A DNA stretch of 64,000 nucleotides from Candidatus Zhuqueibacterota bacterium (GTDB lineage: Bacteria > Zhuqueibacterota > Zhuqueibacteria > Oceanimicrobiales > Oceanimicrobiaceae), in assembly GCA_029262055.1 (NCBI GenBank), contig JAJDAD010000025.1, positions 1 to 64,000 on the forward strand, read 5' to 3'. Positions 7,789-16,822 of the stretch are shown piece by piece. A model generated the notes under the pieces. The model was not told where the DNA came from, searched no databases, and saw only the letters and a program-made list of their open reading frames with translations. Made by a program: the position numbers and the translations under genes. Position 1 is the first letter of the stretch, and every line of letters begins with the position of its first letter.

Positions 7789-8628
7789 ATGAAGGTGCCT
7801 GACGTGTCGACCTTACTTCAAGTCGTTCCCTGGTTGGTTTGTTTCTTCTATGCTTTCAGTTTCGTGAACTACTTTGCCTATTTCAAGAAAAAGGAACAAC
7901 AGATTGCAAACAGAACCCGGACCTGGTTGATTTCCGGGGTTGGCGTACACACGCTGTATATCGTGCTACTCAGCATTTACACGGGCCATCTTCCGGTAGG
8001 AAGCACATTCCTGGTTTTGACAACCTGCGCCTGGTTCTTCGTGCTGGTCTATCTGGCACTTGAGCTGAGCTTGGGGGAAATGACCATGGGGGTTTTCTTT
8101 CTGCCGGTCATTCTGGTCCTGCAGGTCATTTCAAATCTCTTTATCAACTTGGAGAGACCGCTGGCGCCGGTGCTCAACGAGATCTTTTTCGAGGTGCATG
8201 TCGCTTTGATGATCTGCGCCTATTCCGCGTTCACCATTTCCTTCATTACCAGTGTCATGTACATCTTGCTGTCACGAGAGATGCAGTCTAAAGAACTTGG
8301 GATTTTCTTTGAGAGGCTGCCTTCATTGGAGTTTTTCGACAAGCTGAGCAACCAGGCTGTGAACATCGGCCTTGGGCTGGTCAGTGTGGGAATTGTCCTG
8401 GGGGTTTATATGGGGCTGAATGTCTGGGAAGGAAAATGGGTACTGGACCCGAAGCTCGTAGCTGTCGTTATCTCGTGGGCGATTTACGCCTTTCATGTAT
8501 TGACGCGTACAACAATCGGGTGGCAGGGCCGGCGGGCCGCCATCGTCTCGGTGGTCGGCTTCAACTGGCTGCTGTTTTCATTCCTGATTGTGACCACTTT
8601 TTTTTCCAAAGTTCACAACTTCCAGTAA
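7789..8628 (+). CDS. HemX/CcsA-like heme-handling membrane protein (279 aa)
   Basis: Eight hydrophobic spans. The sequence follows the CcsA/CcmC/HemX fold: four histidines sit at the family positions (H54, H137 in FFEVHV, H236 in AIYAFHV and H276 in KVHNF). The signature tryptophan-rich loop is degraded to WEGKWVLDPKLVAV where CcsA has WxWDPKExW. It ends with GWQGRRAA as in CcsA. The degenerate loop places it nearer HemX, which in Bacillus is encoded beside the glutamyl-tRNA reductase gene hemA and lowers HemA levels. The next gene, 3 bp downstream, encodes a HemA-like activator, so the pair probably works together. A GTG at 7804 is an alternative start. Confidence 0.8.
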   Translation: MKVPDVSTLLQVVPWLVCFFYAFSFVNYFAYFKKKEQQIANRTRTWLISGVGVHTLYIVLLSIYTGHLPVGSTFLVLTTCAWFFVLVYLALELSLGEMTMGVFFLPVILVLQVISNLFINLERPLAPVLNEIFFEVHVALMICAYSAFTISFITSVMYILLSREMQSKELGIFFERLPSLEFFDKLSNQAVNIGLGLVSVGIVLGVYMGLNVWEGKWVLDPKLVAVVISWAIYAFHVLTRTTIGWQGRRAAIVSVVGFNWLLFSFLIVTTFFSKVHNFQ

Positions 8629-8631
8629 GCC

Positions 8632-10572
8632 ATGCCATTATTTGCGTTTGGAGTTAGAGAAGACCTGCGAGGCAGTTTAGCCGGCAAGGGCACTTCAAGT
8701 ATTGCTGAAGTGGCGGGTCATTGGCAGACAGAGGAGTGCTTCATTTACTCCGGCACGGCGGGCTTTTCTTGTTTTGTAGTGGGCGGAGACAGTCACCAGA
8801 TGTTGGAGAGTTTTGTGGAGACACTTGCAAAGCAAACCCGAACCCGCGCTGCAAGCTTTAAAAAGACATGTTTTTTTGAAGAAGGGGCCACTGCGGTTGA
8901 GCTGTTCCTGCGGATCCTGGCCGGACTTGACGCGAATCTGCAGGTGCGCGGGGGTCCGGAGACCTTTCGGGGTGACTTTGAGGCTGCACGTCAGAAAGGC
9001 CAGACCGGCCCTGTTCTAAACAAGCTTTACCAACGCGGGCTCTGGCTTACCGAAAAAATTCGCATCGATTTGAAGGTGGGGCGCAGCACGGCCAATCCGG
9101 AGGCCGTTGTGTGCGATCTGGCTGAAAAGATTTTCGGGAATTTGCGCGAGCACCGTGCGCTGATCGCTTGCGGTGGACTGGCAGGCGAACCTTTTGATGC
9201 GAAGCTCACGGAAAAGAACATTGGGCAGATTCTCTATCTTGGCGACAACGGCGGGCCGTCGACTCCAAGGGCGAACGAGCGAAATAAAACCGTTGCCGCG
9301 TCGCAACTATCGAGCATTTTACCGACGGTCGACTTAGTATTGCTGCTCGACGGCGCCGCACAGGAGAAACTGGCGAGTGTGCGCATGGCACAGGTCATGA
9401 GCAAACGTAAAAATGCACCACAGCTCTGGGTGTCCTTGCTCGAAAACGGTGAGGCGGATACAATTCCGGACCTTTCCAAATTTTACAATGTCTACTTTTA
9501 TCAGAAACGCGATCTGGACAAAATCGTTCTATCAAACCTCAAAGACCACGAGAAGACCAGCGGCGCCATCAAGCGACTCCTGGAAAAGGAGGTGGAAGAC
9601 TTTTTCGCGTGGGTGAACACCGGGGAGCAACACCGGTTCGGCAGTATTGTTGGACGGAGTGAGGCGATGCAAAAAGTTTTCGATCTCATCGCCCGTATTT
9701 CGCAAACGGACATTTCAATTCTCATCGACGGCGAGAGCGGCACCGGCAAAGAGCTGGTGGCCAAGGCGATTCACGATCACAGCGCCAGAGCGTCCAATCC
9801 ATTTGTCGTGGTCAACTGCGGGGCGATCCCTGAAACGCTTTTGGAAAGTGAACTGTTTGGTCACGTAAAAGGAGCGTTCACCGGCGCGGCCAACAACAAG
9901 ATCGGTCTGATCAAGGCGGCGAACCATGGAACCATTTTTTTGGATGAAATCGGTGAAACTTCGCAAGCGACCCAGGTGAAGCTTTTGCGCTTTCTGCAAG
10001 AAGGCGAAGTCAAACCCGTGGGGAGCAACGAAACCGAGCGCCTGGACGTGAGAGTGCTGACCGCCACCAACCGTGACCTGGAGCTGATGGTGGACGAGGG
10101 CCATTTTCGCCAGGATTTGTACTATCGGCTCAATGTCATCCAACTAACGTTGCCGCCTCTGCGGAGCCGGAAGGAGGACGTCGCGCCGCTCACCACATAT
10201 TTTCTGAACAAGTACGCAGCGTTGACTCACAAGACGGTTTTAGGCGTGGACGAAAGCGCCCAGAGACTCTTAGAGAATTACGATTGGCCCGGGAACATCC
10301 GGGAGTTGGAAAATGCAATCGAACGCGCGGTCGCACTTTCATCGGCAAGATTTCTCAATGCGAGCGATTTTCCGCCCAAGGTATGCGCCACCAACTCGCT
10401 TCCACGCAATGATTTCTCTGCCGACGACCTCTCCCTGAAAGAGATTGAGAAGGATTACATTGCCGCCATGCTCAAAAAACATGAATGGAACTACGAGCTG
10501 GTCACTCAGATCCTGGGCATCGGCCGGACGACATTATGGCGCAAGATGAAAGAATACAACATCAGCTCCTGA
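8632..10572 (+). CDS. Sigma-54-dependent activator with a degenerate glutamyl-tRNA reductase (HemA-like) N-terminal half (646 aa)
   Basis: Residues 338-580 are a sigma-54 AAA+ domain: Walker A GESGTGKE (367-374), sigma-54 contact loop GAFTGA (414-419), Walker B TIFLDEIGE. Residues 605-646 carry a Fis-type helix-turn-helix. Residues 1-330 resemble glutamyl-tRNA reductase along their length. AGLDANLQVRGGPETFRGDFEAAR (97-120) matches the AGLDSxVxGExQIxGQ region, GPVLNKLYQRGL follows, and a degraded nucleotide motif ALIACGGLAGE lies at 176-186. The linker RDLDKIVLSNL...EVEDFFAWV (293-328) matches the reductase helix before its dimer domain. The catalytic Cys motif TCNR is lost (TEEC). It is therefore probably a non-catalytic sensor of heme-pathway state, a role I infer. 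Confidence 0.88.
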   Translation: MPLFAFGVREDLRGSLAGKGTSSIAEVAGHWQTEECFIYSGTAGFSCFVVGGDSHQMLESFVETLAKQTRTRAASFKKTCFFEEGATAVELFLRILAGLDANLQVRGGPETFRGDFEAARQKGQTGPVLNKLYQRGLWLTEKIRIDLKVGRSTANPEAVVCDLAEKIFGNLREHRALIACGGLAGEPFDAKLTEKNIGQILYLGDNGGPSTPRANERNKTVAASQLSSILPTVDLVLLLDGAAQEKLASVRMAQVMSKRKNAPQLWVSLLENGEADTIPDLSKFYNVYFYQKRDLDKIVLSNLKDHEKTSGAIKRLLEKEVEDFFAWVNTGEQHRFGSIVGRSEAMQKVFDLIARISQTDISILIDGESGTGKELVAKAIHDHSARASNPFVVVNCGAIPETLLESELFGHVKGAFTGAANNKIGLIKAANHGTIFLDEIGETSQATQVKLLRFLQEGEVKPVGSNETERLDVRVLTATNRDLELMVDEGHFRQDLYYRLNVIQLTLPPLRSRKEDVAPLTTYFLNKYAALTHKTVLGVDESAQRLLENYDWPGNIRELENAIERAVALSSARFLNASDFPPKVCATNSLPRNDFSADDLSLKEIEKDYIAAMLKKHEWNYELVTQILGIGRTTLWRKMKEYNISS

Positions 10573-10631
10573 TACTTGACCGGGGAAACTCTGATTATGA
10601 TAGAACCGGTAGCACTGACTGAGGCCAGCGG

Positions 10632-10964
10632 TTGAATCCGACTTTTGTCAATGTCGCTAACGTAAACGCCTTCGCAGAGAACGACCGCAAAGTTGTCTAC
10701 TTCAAAGGACGCGAGGTAGCAATTTTTAAGGTAGAGGATGCTTTTTACGCGGTGGACAACCTGTGCCCGCACCGGGGAGCGCCCCTATGTACGGGCGAAG
10801 TAACGGGGAATGTAGTCGTCTGCCCCTGGCATGAAGCTCGCTTTGCTTTGAGTACCGGTGAGGGCTTGCCGGGAGCGCACCAGGCAAACATCGCGAGCTA
10901 CAATACGAGGATTTGTGGCGACTTTGTACAGTTGTTGCACGATGGAGGTTCCGGTGCAGAATAA
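10632..10964 (+). CDS. Rieske-type [2Fe-2S] ferredoxin, NirD-like (110 aa)
   Basis: A small soluble Rieske protein. The cluster ligands are CPHRG (near residue 47) and CPWHEARF (near 65), the standard C-x-H and C-x2-H pairs. The start is TTG with GAGG 7 nt upstream. Such proteins pass electrons to oxygenases, to nitrite reductase or within flavin systems. No oxygenase is adjacent, so the partner is unknown. It lies 59 bp after the sigma-54 activator and its end overlaps the next gene by 11 bp, so it probably shares a transcript with the acetyltransferase. Confidence 0.88.
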   Translation: MNPTFVNVANVNAFAENDRKVVYFKGREVAIFKVEDAFYAVDNLCPHRGAPLCTGEVTGNVVVCPWHEARFALSTGEGLPGAHQANIASYNTRICGDFVQLLHDGGSGAE

Positions 10965-11460
10965 AGAAGACAGTTCGTTTCCGCTGGAAATCCGGGCCAT
11001 TTCGGTCGACGACCTGGACTGGTTGACCGACTTTCTCGCCGAGCATTGGGGCGGGACTGAAATGGTCAGCCGCGGCAAAGCGCATTATCCCGATGAGCTT
11101 TCCGGTTTTATCGCTTTTCTGGATGAAAATGCAGTCGGCGTCATCACATACAAAATCGTGGATAATGACTGCGAGATAATTACTTTGAATAGCCTGTCCG
11201 AGGGTCTGGGCGTAGGAACGGCTCTGGTCAGGCAGGTGATGGCGGTTTGTTCCGAAGCCAAATGCGGGCGGCTCTGGGCGGTCACAACCAACGACAACTG
11301 CAACGCGCTACGCTTTTACCAGACCCGCGGATTTATCCTGGCCGCTTTGCATCCTAATGCCATCGAGAAGTCCCGCCAGATCAAACCTGATATCCCCGCC
11401 CAGGGTTTTGACAACATTCCAATCCGCGATGAAATTGAGATCGAAATGAGATTAGGCTAG
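10954..11460 (+). CDS. GNAT-family N-acetyltransferase (168 aa)
   Basis: Transfers an acyl group from acyl-CoA to an unknown amine. Motif A is visible as SLSEGLGVGTALVRQV, including the acyl-CoA-binding G-x-G-x-G/A loop, followed by RLWAVTTNDNCNALRFYQTRGF, the typical asparagine and RFYxxxGF segment. I chose the GTG at 10954 because GGAGG lies 5 nt before it; an ATG at 10942 is also in frame but has no such site. The overlap with the Rieske gene suggests coupled translation. No substrate can be predicted. Confidence 0.85.
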   Translation: MQNKEDSSFPLEIRAISVDDLDWLTDFLAEHWGGTEMVSRGKAHYPDELSGFIAFLDENAVGVITYKIVDNDCEIITLNSLSEGLGVGTALVRQVMAVCSEAKCGRLWAVTTNDNCNALRFYQTRGFILAALHPNAIEKSRQIKPDIPAQGFDNIPIRDEIEIEMRLG

Positions 11461-11469
11461 CATGCCCGC

Positions 11470-12228
11470 TCAGGGTTCCTCAGAAATGTATTGTGCCACT
11501 AAATCCACTCTGTCCGTCAGGATGTGCTCAATCCCCGTATCCCGGCACCGTCGGTAGTCCCGTTTCGAGTTGACCAGGTAGCCCAGGAAGACTTTACCAC
11601 GACGCTTGACGCTGCCAACTTGTTTTCGGCTGAAGACCGGCAAGCCACTTGAATAGGGCGGAAGGGCAAGGATGGGGTTGTGTGGTTCGGCCAGAGCACC
11701 GAGGCCGGCAAGACTGAGGATGCCCCAGGGCCTGATCCTGTTTTCTCGCGGGAAATACGCATAGCCGGGAAACAGCTCTTCGACCAATCTGTCCGCACGC
11801 TGACTCCAGGTTAGAAACCAGATCCTGTCATGAAAGCCCAGGTCATCAAGGATGCTGCGCAGCTTCACCATCATGGCTTCGCTGGTGATTTTGCAGTCAA
11901 AAATATAGTCCTTGTCGGGGAATGCGACCAACACTTGTCGGAGGGTGGTGAGCTTTGCGGCAAGCTTCTTGTCCGGTGAAGTGACCTCGACGGCTAACAG
12001 TTGGTTGCAACGTGACTGGCTGACGGTGATGCCGGGTTGGCCAAGCCTGGCGAGGTTGTCATCATGGCTGAGGACTATTTCACCATCCCCTGACAAGCGC
12101 AGGTCTACTTCGAAGCCAGTGGCGCCATGCCCATGCGCTTTCTCGAAAGCGAGCACGGTGTTTTCAGGCCAGATATGCGAAGAGCCTCGATGGGCATATA
12201 TTTTCATTTCACCAGCCGGAACAGTCAT
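11470..12228 (-). CDS. Glycerophosphodiester phosphodiesterase (252 aa)
   Basis: Hydrolyses glycerophosphodiesters to glycerol-3-phosphate and an alcohol. The N-terminus carries the family signature AHRGSSHIWPENTVLAF, then FEVDLRLSGDGEIVLSHDD, giving the His-Arg pair, the metal-binding Glu-x-Asp and the second His. No signal peptide is seen, so it is likely cytoplasmic, of UgpQ type. Translation may start at ATG 12228 or at the in-frame ATG 12207 (eighth codon), which has GGTGA before it. It follows the peptidase gene by 6 bp and looks like the last gene of the operon. Confidence 0.9.
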   Translation of the reverse strand: MTVPAGEMKIYAHRGSSHIWPENTVLAFEKAHGHGATGFEVDLRLSGDGEIVLSHDDNLARLGQPGITVSQSRCNQLLAVEVTSPDKKLAAKLTTLRQVLVAFPDKDYIFDCKITSEAMMVKLRSILDDLGFHDRIWFLTWSQRADRLVEELFPGYAYFPRENRIRPWGILSLAGLGALAEPHNPILALPPYSSGLPVFSRKQVGSVKRRGKVFLGYLVNSKRDYRRCRDTGIEHILTDRVDLVAQYISEEP

Positions 12229-12234
12229 GAAATT

Positions 12235-13653
12235 CTAATTGGTCGCTGCTGGCGTCGCGGTTCTTTCACCGGCCATGAGTTTCTCCACATCGTCGATGGT
12301 CTTGGGGACGGCTTCTGTCAGGTTCTTGTAACCGGTCGCGGTGACCAGGATATCGTCTTCAAGGCGAACGCCGATATTCAGATAGGGCTCGACTTTTTGA
12401 CGAATCTTGCGAACCTCCTCCTCGGAATATCCGATCTCCCGCATTTTGTCGAAAGCATCTTCGCGGACGTAAATGCCTGGTTCGACTGTAAACACCATGC
12501 CAGGTTCAAGTATTATCGATTTGCCGTTTCTCGTGTATCCTCCGACATCATGTGTTTCCAGGCCTAACCAATGCGCGTAGCCGTGTAAACTAAAGATCCT
12601 GAAGTCGGCGGCATCTCTGATGAAACCCAACTCGAGTAACCCGCGGCCCAGAATGTCGTTGATTTTGAAGTTGAGTTCCTCTTTTGCCAGGCCGGGTTTT
12701 ATCATGGCGATGGCAGCCTCCTGCGCCTGCAAAACGACGCGGTAGATGTCCTTCTGTTCACGATTGAACTTGCCGTTCACCGGTACGCTTCGCGTTATGT
12801 CGGACGAGTAGTAGCCGTATTCCGCGCCACAATCCATCAAAACCATGTCGCCATCCTGCATTTTGCGATTGTTGGTATTGTAGTGCAGAATCGTGCTATT
12901 GGGACCTGACCCGACGATGCACGGATAGCCGTTGCGCGGCGATCCGTTCTTACGGTACACGAATTCGAAAACAGCCTGGATTTCGTATTCGTATTTGCCG
13001 GGCGCGATGGCCTGAATCGCCGCGACAAAGGCGTCGGAGGATATTTCGATGGAGCGGCGAAAGCCCATGCGCCAGTCGCCCTCATTCTTGATGAGCCGCA
13101 TGTCGTTTAATAGGGGCGCCGGGTCTGTTATGGCCCAATTCCCCCGGCTGCGTTTTTGCACAAGCATGTTTGTGACCAGTTCGTCGTAGAGGGGATTTAT
13201 GCCAAAGCTGTAGTAGACGGTGCGGTTGCGGGCAAGGAGCTTGCGCAAAACCTTCTCGAGGTCGTTTACATAATAAGCCGTGTCTGCTTTGAACGTGTCA
13301 ATCGCGCCCTCTAACCCTGCGCGTAGCCCATCGTAGGTCTCGCGCCGCCGGTCTCTCTTTCTGACAAACATGACGAACTTATTGCGCTCTGCCGCCGGAT
13401 CGAAGAGCAGCACGGATTCCGGTTCCTCAAACCCGCTGAGATAATAGAAATTGCTTTCCTGCCTGTAGACGTACTCGATATCCAGATTGCGCTGATAAAC
13501 CGGCTTACAGGGAAAAAGCGCGATAGCATCCGGGGCCATTTCCTGCATGAAACCAGCTCGTCTGGTCGCAAAGACAGACATGTCTAACTCAAGCGGTTGG
13601 GCTCCCACCGTCAGTGTTGTTAGTAGAATCAGGCCTATAATACCGTGTTTCAT
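12235..13653 (-). CDS. Xaa-Pro aminopeptidase, exported, M24B family (472 aa)
   Basis: Removes an N-terminal residue ahead of proline using a two-metal centre. The AMP_N domain covers about residues 25-150. The pita-bread catalytic domain has the ligands DCGAEYGYYSSDITRSV (two Asp), HGYAHWLGLETHDVG (His), FTVEPGIYV (Glu) and GVRLEDDILV (Glu). Residues 1-19 (MKHGIIGLILLTTLTVGAQ) are a signal peptide, so the enzyme is probably periplasmic. A GGAGGAG site lies just before ATG 13653. Position after LOR and SDH suggests a peptide-to-amino-acid catabolic operon. Confidence 0.93.
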   Translation of the reverse strand: MKHGIIGLILLTTLTVGAQPLELDMSVFATRRAGFMQEMAPDAIALFPCKPVYQRNLDIEYVYRQESNFYYLSGFEEPESVLLFDPAAERNKFVMFVRKRDRRRETYDGLRAGLEGAIDTFKADTAYYVNDLEKVLRKLLARNRTVYYSFGINPLYDELVTNMLVQKRSRGNWAITDPAPLLNDMRLIKNEGDWRMGFRRSIEISSDAFVAAIQAIAPGKYEYEIQAVFEFVYRKNGSPRNGYPCIVGSGPNSTILHYNTNNRKMQDGDMVLMDCGAEYGYYSSDITRSVPVNGKFNREQKDIYRVVLQAQEAAIAMIKPGLAKEELNFKINDILGRGLLELGFIRDAADFRIFSLHGYAHWLGLETHDVGGYTRNGKSIILEPGMVFTVEPGIYVREDAFDKMREIGYSEEEVRKIRQKVEPYLNIGVRLEDDILVTATGYKNLTEAVPKTIDDVEKLMAGERTATPAATN

Positions 13654-13693
13654 GGAAAACTCCTCCGTGCTTGTGGGCGTTTCAGATTGCCGA

Positions 13694-15040
13694 CTATAGA
13701 TTCGTTGCGTTCTCTCTAAACTTCAACCCCGCCTTCTTGAGTTCCCGCAAAACAGGAACATAGATTCCTGCGTGTGTCGGAATGTGGCACCCCGTGATCG
13801 GTAACTTGCCGTGCAGGATCAGTTTTACCCCAATCGCTACAGGCAGGCCGACGGTTTTTGTTATGGCCGTCATGCCGCCCCGTTCGCCCTTTTCGATCAG
13901 GGTGACTGTCAGTTTCTCACTGGCAGTTTTTCTGTTGGAGTAGACCGCCTCCAGTTCAGTGTGTAGAATAACCATGTCGCGGAGGGTTTTCTCCATCTTC
14001 AACTTGGTGAGCAAGAGGTGGGTCATGACCGCGGCTGGAGTTTCCCCGACGTTACCGATCACTTCATCGCTGAACAAACCCAGCCAGCGCAGGTTATCCA
14101 TGATTGTGCCGGTAGGGCTGATGCCCAGAAACGATGCCACCCGGGTTTCCAGGTCGGCGCCGCTCACTTCCACTGGGATGAAAAGTTCGATGAACTGGCG
14201 GTAGGTCAGCTTTCGCAATTGTGGAATGCGCAAATGCTCGTTTGGGATTCCGAGTTTGACGACCTGGGACCAGGTCTCGCACCAGCCCGGATATCGAATC
14301 GTGCCGCGAATGATAGTTGTCGCCCGATTTATTTCAAAGGTGGAGCGATAACTGAGCGTTTCCCGGTTTGGATAGACTTCCAGAGGTCCGACGTCCGGGA
14401 TATCCACCAGCCATGAATCCTGAAAGACATTGTGGAAGGGCAGCACTTTTATCTTGCCCCTGTGCATGTACTGGGCGCCATGTTCACCCGCCATAACGAC
14501 ATTTCTGGGGTTCCAGGTGACAGCATACTTTAGAGGATTGGAAAGTGAATCCGGGGCCGGAAGCGCGCCGCCGTAGGACTTGAAGGTTTTGACCTTGCCG
14601 CCGTTGGATCGTACTTTGTTGATCAGGGACATGGCAAGCATGTGATCGATACCCGGGTCGAGTCCCATTTCGGAAAGAATCAGAACTCCTTTCCTATTTG
14701 CGTCAAGATCCAGATCACGAATCTTCTGGTCCTGGTAGGACGCAGATATCATGTGTTTTGTGTGGTAGATGCAGTCCAGTGCAATCATCGCCTGGAAAGA
14801 AGGCGGTAGCATATTGACCACGATATCAGATTTCTCGATTTGGGTTGAACGCATTTCAGCGTCATTAACATCAAAAAAAATGGCATCGGCGCGCGCATGG
14901 CCAGTCACACACTTTTTTGCGGTTTCCAAGTCAAGATCACCAACGGTGATGAACCAATCCTCTTTCTCTGCTTGCTGCAACAGGGTTCTTATCAGGAAAG
15001 TTGAGCTTAGCCCGGCACCTAGAACCAGAATATGTTTCAT
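13694..15040 (-). CDS. Saccharopine dehydrogenase (glutamate-forming) (448 aa)
   Basis: Converts saccharopine to glutamate and alpha-aminoadipic semialdehyde. It starts with a Rossmann motif ILVLGAGLSS and continues with the LYS9-type features SEMGLDPGIDHMLAM and FKSYGGALPAPDSLSNPLKYAVTW, typical of the SDH half of the bifunctional AASS enzyme. Length (about 450) fits a stand-alone SDH. It lies 33 bp after the LOR gene, so the two activities fused in animals and plants are split but co-transcribed here. In this pairing the path usually runs toward lysine breakdown; no alpha-aminoadipate biosynthesis genes are in view. Confidence 0.92.
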   Translation of the reverse strand: MKHILVLGAGLSSTFLIRTLLQQAEKEDWFITVGDLDLETAKKCVTGHARADAIFFDVNDAEMRSTQIEKSDIVVNMLPPSFQAMIALDCIYHTKHMISASYQDQKIRDLDLDANRKGVLILSEMGLDPGIDHMLAMSLINKVRSNGGKVKTFKSYGGALPAPDSLSNPLKYAVTWNPRNVVMAGEHGAQYMHRGKIKVLPFHNVFQDSWLVDIPDVGPLEVYPNRETLSYRSTFEINRATTIIRGTIRYPGWCETWSQVVKLGIPNEHLRIPQLRKLTYRQFIELFIPVEVSGADLETRVASFLGISPTGTIMDNLRWLGLFSDEVIGNVGETPAAVMTHLLLTKLKMEKTLRDMVILHTELEAVYSNRKTASEKLTVTLIEKGERGGMTAITKTVGLPVAIGVKLILHGKLPITGCHIPTHAGIYVPVLRELKKAGLKFRENATNL

Positions 15041-15073
15041 GTCAGAATCTCGGGGTTATTCTTATCGGTCAAT

Positions 15074-16810
15074 TTAAGGAACCATCGGCAGGACTTCGTC
15101 TACGGTCAGATTGTCGCTCTCCAGCATTGCGAGCGCGATGTCCTTCAACTGCAGTTGCTTGTTGCCACGGTGGAATCGGCCCTGATACAGGATGACCGCA
15201 TCCCGAAGTGGCGCCGGCAGTCCGCAGTCCTCGAAATCAGCGGTGAAGTCTGCTTCAGCCAGGCATTCGATGTACGATTTTCCGCCTAACTCGGGGCGTG
15301 CCTGGCAGAAGTCATGACTGAAGGCCTGAGATGATTCCCGCGGCAGTTCACAAGGCAGGTTAGTGACGGCCATCACCACAAACCCACGCTTTCTCAGGTC
15401 AAAGTACTTGTGGTTCGCACGCGTTTTCTTCATGTCAAAATCAGGTGAAATCGGGACTTCACTTTGGTCGGGACACCAAACAAACGCCGGAGCGTTGGGG
15501 TAAGTATCGCGGCAGCACTCGATGGAGCCCGAAGGGTCGCACGAAATATCGCCGATGACGGGCAGAGCCGGTGCCTGACCCAGCGTGTGAAAAAGCTGTT
15601 TCAAATAAGAATTTGACAGGATACGCGGAGACGTCCTGTTCCAGAAAATACAATTCAAAAAGATACTCAGGTATGGGAAAAATCTGTCGGCGTTGGACTC
15701 AAGCAGGTGTCCCTTTCCCGCCTGGATTGCCTGTCGAATGCTCAAACCGGGAAGGTCTACCCCTGGCCTGGGTCGGTACAGTGCATCATAGTCCAGTTTG
15801 ACCAGGTAGATTATCCGGCGGTCCGGAACGAATTCCCCGCGGGTCAGGGCGCCGAACTCCTCTTGGCTCATGACTTGCGTCGGCAGGCCACTGTCTTCCA
15901 GCACGGTCAGGATTCCCCCGCCGGCTTCACCGCGGAATCCGGACACACCGATGATGACGGGCAGCGGTGCCTTGCCCTCTGCTACTTCGCCGGCGATCAG
16001 GGACAGGGTAGAGCGAATGGCCTGCAGGCTTTTGAACTCGCAGGCCGCTGCGTCATAGCAGGATTCGGAGTGAATTCTGGTGAAGGGGTTTGCCATGCCT
16101 GCATGGCTTTCCAGATGCTGTCCATAGGCAAACAGCGTCTCCAGCACACCTACAATCCCGGCCCAGGGTCCGTAGGCCACAGTCCGTTTGGGACCTGACG
16201 AAGTCATTTCGGTGAGGAGCTCATAATCGAGCAGGGTACAGTTTAAGTCCATAAGCCGGCGCAGCATGCGCATGTTGTAGGCTTGACCCTTGTGTGTGTG
16301 GGTGAAGAACAAATAGGTCTTACCTGCCGCGATGAGACCGTCCTGTTTCTCGATGAGTCGTCGTATCTTCTCTTCAAACGCCGATTCTTTGCACAGATAG
16401 AGCAGCAGTTCTTTTTCCGAATCACGCAGAAAATCCGTGAGGCGCGCCAGTCCCAGACCGGCATCGAAATCGAAGTACGACACCTCCTTTGCAAGCTGAG
16501 GTGCGATCCCCAGAAGACCGGTGGCTTCGGTTTCTGTCAGCGCAACAAAGACCTCTTTGATCTCTTTCGTGCCTATTATCACTGCGCAATCTTCAAGTGA
16601 TTGGACAATGGACGCTCGTGCGCCATCGTCATCGCGTGTTTTCAGCAACTCATCATCAGAGAACACGCGAGGTTTGAACGGCGGGCGCCGTTCGCCGTCG
16701 CTCTGGAATAAAATGTCGATCGCTGACGGCAGACGGCAAATGTCTTTTGGGCTGACACTGGCACGTGAGTCCCAGTGTTTCTCCTCCGATCTGATCCCTA
16801 TCCGATTCAA
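15074..16810 (-). CDS. Lysine-ketoglutarate reductase (LOR) domain protein (578 aa)
   Basis: Condenses lysine with 2-oxoglutarate to saccharopine. The N-terminus RIGIRSEEKHWDSRASVSP is the AlaDH/PNT-like start of LOR, and FTHTHKGQAYNMRMLRRL with LLDYELL matches the AASS signature. GPWAGIVGVLETL and VIIGVSGFRGEAGGGILTVLEDSGL follow, the latter resembling the dinucleotide-binding fold. At 578 residues it is longer than the yeast enzyme and near the whole LOR half of AASS. The start is TTG; the conserved N-terminal motif begins at once, which supports it despite the lack of a clear ribosome binding site. Gene spacing upstream is 12 bp. Confidence 0.88.
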   Translation of the reverse strand: MNRIGIRSEEKHWDSRASVSPKDICRLPSAIDILFQSDGERRPPFKPRVFSDDELLKTRDDDGARASIVQSLEDCAVIIGTKEIKEVFVALTETEATGLLGIAPQLAKEVSYFDFDAGLGLARLTDFLRDSEKELLLYLCKESAFEEKIRRLIEKQDGLIAAGKTYLFFTHTHKGQAYNMRMLRRLMDLNCTLLDYELLTEMTSSGPKRTVAYGPWAGIVGVLETLFAYGQHLESHAGMANPFTRIHSESCYDAAACEFKSLQAIRSTLSLIAGEVAEGKAPLPVIIGVSGFRGEAGGGILTVLEDSGLPTQVMSQEEFGALTRGEFVPDRRIIYLVKLDYDALYRPRPGVDLPGLSIRQAIQAGKGHLLESNADRFFPYLSIFLNCIFWNRTSPRILSNSYLKQLFHTLGQAPALPVIGDISCDPSGSIECCRDTYPNAPAFVWCPDQSEVPISPDFDMKKTRANHKYFDLRKRGFVVMAVTNLPCELPRESSQAFSHDFCQARPELGGKSYIECLAEADFTADFEDCGLPAPLRDAVILYQGRFHRGNKQLQLKDIALAMLESDNLTVDEVLPMVP

Positions 16811-16822
16811 AGCAGGCTGATT

